DNA of 5,367 nucleotides from Candidatus Nanoanaerosalina archaeon (GTDB lineage Archaea; Nanohalarchaeota; Nanosalinia; Nanosalinales; Nanoanaerosalinaceae): contig JALDAI010000053.1 of the NCBI GenBank assembly GCA_022729285.1, positions 1 to 5,367 on the forward strand, written 5' to 3'. This document shows, piece by piece, positions 1-4,313 of this stretch (its first letter is position 1; every line of letters begins with the position of its first letter). A model generated the notes under the pieces. The model saw only the letters and a list, made by a program, of their open reading frames with translations. It had not been told where the DNA came from and ran no database searches. The position numbers and the translations under genes are program-made.

Positions 1-798
1 ATAGTCCTTAACCCTGTCTCTGACCTGTTTGGAAACCATGTCGTCGACAGCTGTTATAGACCACCTTGTAGGAACCATCCGACGGTTCTCCTTCTTACCT
101 AAAAGACCTGCTGATAAAACCCTTTGTATACCGTAATAATCCAGATCTTTTTCATACAAGTACTTAGCAGCGCTTTCAGCCTTCCACTCATCGTCGGAAA
201 CTACTTTTTCAACAGCCCTCGAAGTAGAAGGGTTTTCAGTTAACTCAACTTTTTCAAGGTTTCCGGAAGGTCCGAAAGGAGCCGAACCCATCGAAAAGTT
301 AAGCTGGAACTTAGGCTTTTTCTTAAGATCAACTTCTAAATCAACAGGTTTTTTAGCCATAGCTATCTCTTTTGCATAACTGCTGAACTTGTCACTGCCT
401 TTAACATCCACTTTCTCCCTTGAATTAACAAGGTTCGACCTGTAACCAATAATCCTGTCGATACTCTGGTTCTCATTATACCATCTGTCAGGTGAATCAA
501 ACTTTCCCGCGTCATCTCGGAAATCAACAGGGGAGAGGATGCCTGCAGAAACTTTAGGATAGCCTGTTCTACCTACAAAAATTGTTGGAGGAGTAGAACC
601 GAAAAACGATTTTTTAACTTTTTTAGAAGAAGGGCTCAACTCTTTGTGTCTGCGGTAAACTTTAGCCTCTAAAAACCTTCTTCTCTCCTTAGGGTTCATC
701 CTAGCCAGTTTTTCATCAGAGATCTCTGACTCTCTTTTAAACTTCACATAAGAAAAGTACTTTCCAAAAGTTTTAACCGTTAACGGTTCCGACATCAT
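1..798 (-). CDS. nreA: NreA-type archaeal DNA repair protein, 3' end outside window
   Basis: About 266 N-terminal residues are present and the frame is open to the left edge. The Nre family signature is clear: TPPTIFVGRTGYPKV near residues 67-81, then SPDRW, a GSAPFGPSGNLE segment, TENPSTSRAVEKVVSDD, GIQRVLSAGLLGKKENRR, and VPTRWSITAVDD close to the edge. In haloarchaea NreA works in DNA-damage repair and usually carries a PCNA-binding motif at its C-terminus, which cannot be seen here. In-frame stops lie just upstream of the ATG at 798, so the start is 798 or 795; a GTG at 747 is a weaker alternative. The usual N-terminal cysteine (zinc-finger-like) motif is missing and replaced by a Lys/Arg-rich segment. 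The gene overlaps the upstream membrane-protein gene by about 26 bases, so the two are probably co-transcribed. Family assignment is secure; function in this organism is inferred. Confidence 0.9.
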   Translation of the reverse strand, partial: MMSEPLTVKTFGKYFSYVKFKRESEISDEKLARMNPKERRRFLEAKVYRRHKELSPSSKKVKKSFFGSTPPTIFVGRTGYPKVSAGILSPVDFRDDAGKFDSPDRWYNENQSIDRIIGYRSNLVNSREKVDVKGSDKFSSYAKEIAMAKKPVDLEVDLKKKPKFQLNFSMGSAPFGPSGNLEKVELTENPSTSRAVEKVVSDDEWKAESAAKYLYEKDLDYYGIQRVLSAGLLGKKENRRMVPTRWSITAVDDMVSKQVRDRVKDY

Positions 799-1567
799 CC
801 ATGTTTTTAGCGGTTATTAGAAGCGAAGGATTTATTATTAGTACATATACATTTACTACAGCGTATATCGCTCTGAAAAACAAGTATCCAAAGATGCCTA
901 TACCTCTTAGAACTCCTTCTAAAAGCATTGTAAGTCCTAGAAGTCCGAAAGTGAATATGGTTAAAACAGATATGATTCTTCTCAGCTTATTAGAAGCTTT
1001 ATAGCCTTCCTTAAGGTTTTCTTTAAACGTTTCCTTTCCTGTTATAACTGAAGCAGGCGCTAAATAACTTAAAATAAATACTGTGAAGATAGCTATCCCT
1101 ACCCAGATATACCCTAAGATGATGAAAAACCATGAGTGGAATTCAAAGCCTAGTAATGTTACGACAGATTCATGTATGCTTATACCGTAAAAAGTGATTA
1201 AACCACCGGGCAAGCTTGCTACAATCGCTAAAACAACGGAGAAAACCATCGTGGCAGCGGTTTGTGGAAACTTTTTCAGTCCTTGTTTGAAAGCTTTTTT
1301 CATACTGAAATCGTCTTTGTCGAAGAGATCTACCATCAGTATGTAAGAAGTGAAAAACCAGATATGGATAGGAGCCATTAAAAGCATAACTCCTGCCAGA
1401 GAAACTACCTCAAGAAGAGTCGCTTCTAAGGGGTTAACAAGGATATTAGCTAGATAAAGCCAGATAAAACTGAAAACAAGGTTCTCAAAAATTTTAGGCA
1501 GAAATATCTCGGGTCTTCCCTTTAAAAGGTTGAAAGAATTTCTAAGGACTTTAACAGACTCCATCAT
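773..1567 (-). CDS. Polytopic membrane protein of unknown function
   Basis: A 264-residue integral membrane protein with roughly six or seven hydrophobic segments, at about residues 25-45, 55-85, 105-135, 145-175, 195-215 and 220-250. It has a short basic amphipathic N-terminus (ESVKVLRNSFNLLKGRPE) and ends KNMDDVGTVNG. The fold resembles uncharacterised archaeal membrane proteins such as the DUF7847 or DUF975 type. That is pattern impression only and no function can be given. I chose the ATG at 1567 (a second ATG follows at 1564) because AGGAAGAGAG lies just upstream and a TATA-like box is about 25 bases upstream. A longer TTG start at 1585 is possible but would add only six residues (MFRKRV). 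The 3' end overlaps the start of nreA, indicating a two-gene operon with possible translational coupling. Nothing links it functionally to DNA repair beyond position. Confidence 0.8.
   Translation of the reverse strand: MMESVKVLRNSFNLLKGRPEIFLPKIFENLVFSFIWLYLANILVNPLEATLLEVVSLAGVMLLMAPIHIWFFTSYILMVDLFDKDDFSMKKAFKQGLKKFPQTAATMVFSVVLAIVASLPGGLITFYGISIHESVVTLLGFEFHSWFFIILGYIWVGIAIFTVFILSYLAPASVITGKETFKENLKEGYKASNKLRRIISVLTIFTFGLLGLTMLLEGVLRGIGIFGYLFFRAIYAVVNVYVLIINPSLLITAKNMDDVGTVNG
775..788. repeat. Perfect 14-bp palindrome in the gene overlap
   Basis: AACCGTTAACGGTT reads the same on both strands. It covers the last codons and first stop base of the membrane-protein gene and the early codons of nreA. 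It may be chance, a protein-binding site, or a small hairpin affecting coupling of the two reading frames. Confidence 0.5.
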
Positions 1568-1586
1568 AACTCTCTTCCTAAACAAA

Positions 1587-1598
1587 GTTTTTAAACTT
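1587..1598. promoter_or_regulatory. Shared divergent TATA-like box
   Basis: The near-symmetric AGTTTTTAAACT is the A/T-rich core of the 51-base gap between divergent genes. Its centre (about 1592) is 27 bases before the plus-strand ATG at 1619 and 25 bases before the minus-strand ATG at 1567. That is the spacing expected for leaderless archaeal transcripts in both directions. A second minus-strand TTTAAAAG at about 1604-1611 could give a short leader for the membrane-protein gene instead. Confidence 0.5.
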
Positions 1599-1618
1599 CT
1601 CCTCTTTTAAAGTTATAC

Positions 1619-2176
1619 ATGGATTTTAACCCTATAAAATCAGGTTTTGAGCAAGGTAAAGTTTTCCTGGTTTTAGTTGACTACAACAATTTCAGAAAAA
1701 TCGCTAACCGTGTAACACAAAAAATGTTGGAGACAGAGAAGGAAGGAATTTATTTCACAGCTGACAGAGGGTATAAAGAAGTTTTAGAAGATCTTGAATA
1801 CATCGGAGCTGACGCAGAAGATCTGTATTTTATCGACGTAGTTTCTAAAAGAAGGAACTGTGGAGAAAAAAGCGAAAAAGTAGAGCTTATACAGAACCCT
1901 ACAGCTTTCAACGACATAAACCTTGCTTTCTCCAAGTTTTACGAGATATCTGATTCTGACGAGTTCGTAATAATAGACTCTTTCACTTGTTACCTCTTAT
2001 ACGGGAGCTTAAAACCTATAGGTAACTTTATCAAAGAAATGAGTGAAAAAGCTTCCAAGAGAAACGCTACATTCATTATCTTAGCTATGAAAACTCAGTT
2101 AGACGAAGAAGTTATTAGTAAACTGGAAAGCATAGCCGACAAAACGGTTGATTACTCGGAAGTCGAAGAAAAATAA
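1619..2176 (+). CDS. RecA/KaiC-fold protein without Walker A (RAD55-like, likely non-ATPase)
   Basis: A 185-residue soluble protein. The pattern suits the RecA/KaiC (RAD55-like) superfamily seen in short archaeal regulators. A first beta strand (VFLVLVDYNN, residues 15-24) is followed by a helix and then YFTADRGYKEVLEDLEYIGA, where KaiC-like proteins have a strand and 'GhD' region. Next come YFIDVVS (70-76), NPTAFNDINLAFSKFY (93-108), and the Walker-B-like strand FVIIDSFTCYLLY (116-128). A helix and the strand TFIILAMKTQ follow. The GxxxxGKT P-loop expected after strand one is absent, replaced by DYNNFRKI, so ATP hydrolysis is unlikely. It ends in an acidic tail, SEVEEK. The ATG is leaderless, with the TATA-like box 27 bases upstream. 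It converges with the zinc-ribbon gene, leaving an 11-base gap. The fold is inferred by eye; a regulatory or scaffold role is a guess. Confidence 0.72.
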   Translation: MDFNPIKSGFEQGKVFLVLVDYNNFRKIANRVTQKMLETEKEGIYFTADRGYKEVLEDLEYIGADAEDLYFIDVVSKRRNCGEKSEKVELIQNPTAFNDINLAFSKFYEISDSDEFVIIDSFTCYLLYGSLKPIGNFIKEMSEKASKRNATFIILAMKTQLDEEVISKLESIADKTVDYSEVEEK

Positions 2177-2211
2177 AAAAAGGGTTGCTAAGGTGTTTTA
2201 ACCTTGCTACC
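2169..2211 (-). terminator. Hairpin plus T-tract terminator of the zinc-ribbon gene
   Basis: Positions 2183-2194 (GGTTGCTAAGGT) and 2201-2211 (ACCTTGCTACC) form an imperfect inverted repeat with a six-base loop. On the minus strand it is followed by T7-A-T5 (2181-2169), a classic archaeal termination signal. The hairpin covers the last codons of the zinc-ribbon gene, and the T-tract reaches into the stop codon of the convergent gene. Confidence 0.6.
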
Positions 2212-2454
2212 GGAGCCCTTAAGCTTTCTTACTAGAGAAGATGTCTCGCATTCAGAACACTTGATGTAGTAAGGTCTGTTAGGCATCTCCTTCTCACCTT
2301 CTGTTTCAGCACCACAGTAAGGACACTCCATTTTGTACTTAAAGTTTACATTGTCATAAGAAAACATCTTAATGTAACCGGTCATCTCCCCATCATCGTT
2401 AGGAAGCTCACGGTTAGTTGCGTACTCGATTTTATCGTAATCTATATCTTCCAT
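2188..2454 (-). CDS. Small zinc-ribbon protein
   Basis: An 88-residue protein with two CxxC knuckles, C44-P-Y-C47 and C66-S-E-C69, eighteen residues apart. This is the classic four-cysteine zinc ribbon. The first 40 residues are acidic and polar (MEDIDYDKIEYATNRE), and the tail is basic (SSLVRKLKGSGSKVK), suggesting nucleic-acid or protein contact at the C-terminus. Archaeal genomes carry many small zinc ribbons of this kind and I do not recognise the family, so no function is given. The ATG at 2454 has an A/T-rich box about 27 bases upstream, flanked by GGGGT/ACCCC arms. The 3' end carries a hairpin and T-tract. It follows the ThiI-like gene on the same strand after a 72-base gap and may be partly co-transcribed, but has its own promoter-like sequence. 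Confidence 0.75.
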   Translation of the reverse strand: MEDIDYDKIEYATNRELPNDDGEMTGYIKMFSYDNVNFKYKMECPYCGAETEGEKEMPNRPYYIKCSECETSSLVRKLKGSGSKVKTP

Positions 2455-2469
2455 ACAGAAAAATTGACA

Positions 2470-2492
2470 GGGGTTGAATAAAAAATTACCCC
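2470..2492 (-). promoter_or_regulatory. TATA-like box inside a GGGGT/ACCCC inverted repeat
   Basis: GGGGT (2470-2474) and ACCCC (2488-2492) flank a 13-base A/T spacer centred at 2481, which is 27 bases before the zinc-ribbon ATG. An inverted repeat centred on the TATA box is the arrangement expected for an operator that blocks TBP/TFB. The arms are short and could be chance. Confidence 0.4.
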
Positions 2493-2526
2493 AACAAACC
2501 GTTTTAAAACAATTTTTTAACAGGTT

Positions 2527-3315
2527 TCAACTGTCCAGAGGAAGTCTACGGTACTCTGTATACAGTTCAAGAACTTCTTCCTCACCCATATTATATATAG
2601 GATTGATTATATCGAAAGAACACTCTTCAAAAAGGCTTTTAGAATCAACGCTTCCGAAACCTACTAAATCAGTTTTAACAACCTTTCTAGAAGACTCTAA
2701 AGCCTCTTTTAAATCAGCTTTTTTGAGGAAGATGAGTTTAATCACAGGATTGTACTCTTTCAACATCAAAACTCCTTCTTCGACCTTGTTAACATCGTTT
2801 CCGGTATAAACCGGCTGCACATTGTATCCGTCAAGTGTTAAAAGAACTCCTGCAACAGCGTCGAACCTGTCTTCAAGCTTTAAGACAACAGTTTTTTCTT
2901 TCTCAACAGGAAGTCCGCCAACTCCCTCAAAAGACTCTGAAAACACTTTTACACAGTCTTCTCCTTGTTCCAGAAACACTTCGAACTCGCCTTCTTCCAG
3001 ACCTTCTTCAACTTCTTTGGATTCGTTGTATCCTAAACTGTTCACCTTAAAACCTTCCTTAGACGGAAACATCTCTAAGATTTTTTCAACCACTTCACCA
3101 GGTTCTCCGCCCGACTTTTCAAAAGGAGTCAACGAATCTACTCCTGAAAGAAATGAAAGCGTTCTGATAACTTCCGGAACCTCTTCTTTCTCCACTTCAA
3201 GCTCCAAACTGTTTGAAAACTTGTACTCGTTTATACCTGCGTACTCTAACTTCTCAACCACTCTTTCTTCAACAAGGTCTTTCTTGTCCGAAGAAGTTTC
3301 TACTTTTACAAACAT
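2527..3315 (-). CDS. ThiI-like protein: THUMP-type region plus degenerate PP-loop domain
   Basis: 262 residues from the ATG at 3315. The layout follows tRNA 4-thiouridine synthase ThiI: an N-terminal ferredoxin-like/THUMP-type region (about 1-135), the hallmark GVGGLPVEKEKTVVL (131-145) that joins THUMP to the PP-loop domain, then the AANH-fold strand and helix. A late motif NPIYNMGEEEVLEL (238-251) corresponds to the ThiI 'PL..M.KEEII.LA' stretch. In active ThiI the junction continues LSGGIDSP; here it reads LEDRFDA, so the ATP-binding SGGxDS loop is gone. No rhodanese domain is present. It may still bind tRNA but should not adenylate it. The ATG at 3315 is preferred because ThiI proteins begin at this point and a TTAAAAAG box lies 27 bases upstream. 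A longer TTG start at 3393 would add an implausible 26-residue leader. ThiI relationship is by motif and layout, not by search. Confidence 0.75.
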   Translation of the reverse strand: MFVKVETSSDKKDLVEERVVEKLEYAGINEYKFSNSLELEVEKEEVPEVIRTLSFLSGVDSLTPFEKSGGEPGEVVEKILEMFPSKEGFKVNSLGYNESKEVEEGLEEGEFEVFLEQGEDCVKVFSESFEGVGGLPVEKEKTVVLKLEDRFDAVAGVLLTLDGYNVQPVYTGNDVNKVEEGVLMLKEYNPVIKLIFLKKADLKEALESSRKVVKTDLVGFGSVDSKSLFEECSFDIINPIYNMGEEEVLELYTEYRRLPLDS

Positions 3316-3337
3316 GTTTCCAAAATTTCGCGTAACG

Positions 3338-3345
3338 CTTTTTAA
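3338..3345 (-). promoter_or_regulatory. TATA-like box of the ThiI-like gene
   Basis: On the minus strand TTAAAAAG is centred about 27 bases before the ATG at 3315, fitting a leaderless transcript. This supports 3315 over the upstream TTG as the start. Confidence 0.5.
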
Positions 3346-3401
3346 GTCTACTGATGTTTTTTGAAAAGTTAGAAAGATGGTTTTAAACAACAATAGTATG
3401 A

Positions 3402-3409
3402 TTTAAAAA
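3402..3409 (+). promoter_or_regulatory. TATA-like box of the tRNA-Val/tRNA-Thr unit
   Basis: TTTAAAAA matches the archaeal TATA consensus and would place the start of transcription near 3432, about 30 bases before tRNA-Val. Downstream leader positions 3447-3463 can fold into a small hairpin (TGGT.GA / TC.ACCA) ending directly before the tRNA. No separate strong box precedes tRNA-Thr, so the two tRNAs are probably one transcript. Confidence 0.5.
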
Positions 3410-3463
3410 CTTTTTTTCCGAATAAAGGTTTGTTGCCGATAAAAGTTGGTGGAACTTCGACCA

Positions 3464-3538
3464 GGGTCGGTGGTCTAGTCTGGTTATGACGTCGCCCTTA
3501 CAAGGCGAATATCGGAGGTTCGAATCCTCCCCGACCCA
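3464..3538 (+). tRNA. tRNA-Val (anticodon TAC)
   Basis: A full cloverleaf can be drawn. The acceptor stem is GGGTCGG (3464-3470) with CCGACCC (3531-3537) and discriminator A at 3538. The anticodon stem is TCGCC (3492-3496) with GGCGA (3504-3508) around the seven-base loop CTTACAA, giving anticodon TAC (3499-3501) for valine GTA codons. The T arm is GGAGG-TTCGAAT-CCTCC (3514-3530). There is no intron, and CCA is not encoded (ATA follows the discriminator). It lies 22 bases upstream of tRNA-Thr on the same strand. Confidence 0.96.
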
Positions 3539-3539
3539 T

Positions 3540-3560
3540 ACCAACAAGTTTTTAGTTGGT
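3540..3560 (+). repeat. Inverted repeat filling the tRNA spacer
   Basis: ACCAAC (3540-3545) and GTTGGT (3555-3560) are perfect complements around a nine-base A/T-rich loop. They occupy almost exactly the spacer between the mature 3' end of tRNA-Val and the 5' end of tRNA-Thr. GTTGGTG also occurs in the leader before tRNA-Val (3445-3451). The hairpin probably shapes the precursor for RNase P and tRNase Z processing. Confidence 0.55.
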
Positions 3561-3724
3561 GCCCCGATGGCTTAGTCTGGTATAGCGGCCGACTTGTACG
3601 AAAAGACAACATATCTGTTGATATGATGAGTTCAGAAAGGCGGAAAGCCTTTTTGAGCGATGATATAAAATTAGGAGAGATCCAAGATATCGGCAGGCCC
3701 CGGGTTCAAATCCCGGTCGGGGCT
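3561..3724 (+). tRNA. tRNA-Thr (anticodon TGT) with a 90-nt intron
   Basis: Exon 1 is 3561-3598 and exon 2 is 3689-3724, giving a 74-base mature tRNA. The acceptor stem is GCCCCGA (3561-3567) with TCGGGGC (3717-3723), and the discriminator is T3724. The anticodon stem is GCCGA (3588-3592) with TCGGC (3690-3694). The spliced loop is CTTGTAA with anticodon TGT (3595-3597), reading threonine ACA. The T arm is CCGGG-TTCAAAT-CCCGG (3700-3716). CCA is not encoded. The intron sits at the canonical archaeal site between positions 37 and 38. Expression requires the archaeal splicing endonuclease and RtcB-type ligation. A T-run follows immediately. Confidence 0.95.
3599..3688 (+). other. tRNA-Thr intron with bulge-helix-bulge splice sites and internal stem-loop
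   Basis: The splice motif is complete: CTTG (3593-3596) pairs with CAAG (3683-3686), flanked by the three-base bulges TA^C (3597-3599) and AT^A (3687-3689). This is the substrate form of archaeal splicing endonuclease. Inside, 3630-3641 pairs with 3647-3658 as a 12-bp stem (two G-U pairs) capped by GGAAA. TGATGA (3624-3629) lies directly 5' of the stem and GATGAT (3659-3664) directly 3'. ATGATGA at 3623-3629 matches a box C, but no CTGA box D is present. Confidence 0.9.
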
Positions 3725-3753
3725 TTTTTCTCATCTTAAAATCTATTTTTTTT
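3724..3753 (+). terminator. T-tract terminator of the tRNA unit
   Basis: T6 (3724-3729) starts at the last tRNA base, and T8 (3746-3753) follows 16 bases later, up to the stop codon of the convergent DUF2062 gene. Archaeal RNA polymerase terminates at such runs of T. Confidence 0.65.
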
Positions 3754-4186
3754 ATTCAGAAATAGTAGCTGCTTTAAGAACTAAAAAGTACACTATAAGC
3801 GAAACAGTTACGGCTATTATTATATTTCCGGTCATGAAAGTTCTGATAGCTTCGAAAGCTCTAGTCCTTAGAGCTTGTTCAAAAGTTTCTTCCAGAGGAG
3901 GGGATCTAACTATCAACCTTCCAAGAGTGTAGCTTAGCGCGTAAAAAGTGTAAAGTACGAAAGGGTTGAATACTAGAGCCGCTCCTATAACAGCAACCTT
4001 GTTTAGACGTTTGAAAAACTTGAATAAAACAAGGAAGAATAGTATGCCGAAACCAAAAGTAGGTAGTAAAGCTACAAACGCTGAAAAAGCTGCGCTAAAA
4101 GCCGTTTCACGCGGTGTGTGGTCTTCAGATATAGCATCCTTTAGGGCTTTCTCCACTTTTTTAAAGTATCTTTCTACTCCCCCCAT
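3752..4186 (-). CDS. DUF2062-family membrane protein
   Basis: 144 residues from the ATG at 4186. The DUF2062 pattern is visible: TPRETAFSAAFSAFVALLPTFG (residues 24-45, family 'SPREIALGFAIGVFIGFLP'), a hydrophobic stretch to about 56, RLNKVAVIGAALVFNPF (60-76, with the family's NK and NP), then YALSYTLGRLI. A second membrane segment (about 122-138) lies at the C-terminus. DUF2062 proteins are small inner-membrane proteins of unknown function, sometimes found near or fused to glycosyltransferases; no such neighbour is visible here. The ATG at 4186 is chosen because the protein aligns from there, and a TTTAAC box is centred 25 bases upstream. Reading back to a start near 4312 would add a leader lying across a terminator hairpin. 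It converges with the tRNA unit. Confidence 0.82.
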   Translation of the reverse strand: MGGVERYFKKVEKALKDAISEDHTPRETAFSAAFSAFVALLPTFGFGILFFLVLFKFFKRLNKVAVIGAALVFNPFVLYTFYALSYTLGRLIVRSPPLEETFEQALRTRAFEAIRTFMTGNIIIAVTVSLIVYFLVLKAATISE

Positions 4187-4205
4187 AAAATTGTTTATGA
4201 AGATA

Positions 4206-4214
4206 ATGTTAAAC
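4206..4214 (-). promoter_or_regulatory. TATA-like box of the DUF2062 gene
   Basis: Minus-strand GTTTAACAT is centred about 25 bases before the ATG at 4186, consistent with a leaderless transcript. It lies downstream of the terminator-like hairpin of the preceding gene. Confidence 0.4.
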
Positions 4215-4230
4215 AAGTTTCTTCTCGTTT

Positions 4231-4283
4231 GGAAAAAAGAAAAAATGTTGGGACACGTCCCTAAAAAACTACTAGAGGACGTG
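4231..4283 (-). terminator. Hairpin plus T6-C-T6 terminator after the surface-protein gene
   Basis: On the minus strand CACGTCC (4283-4277) pairs with GGACGTG (4260-4254) around a 16-base loop, and TTTTTTCTTTTTT follows at 4243-4231. A competing shorter hairpin, GGGAC-AC-GTCCC (4250-4261), shares one arm. A further inverted repeat, AAACCG/CGGTTT (4285-4290 and 4299-4304), lies between the stop codon and this hairpin. Confidence 0.65.
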
Positions 4284-4313
4284 AAAACCGATTTTAACCG
4301 GTTTAAAGACACC

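Noticed and set aside
2822..3364. Long plus-strand open frame, serine/threonine/proline-rich
   Set aside because: It is the antisense shadow of the ThiI-like gene; low-complexity Ser-rich composition is what acidic Glu/Lys-rich codons give when read backwards.
3599..3688. Classical box C/D guide RNA within the tRNA intron
   Set aside because: A box C (ATGATGA) is present but no CTGA box D or D' is found, so a standard guide cannot be claimed.
3552..3734. Minus-strand 60-residue open frame across tRNA-Thr
   Set aside because: It runs entirely over the tRNA exons and intron; its apparent 'RPGFEPG' start is the reverse complement of the T arm.
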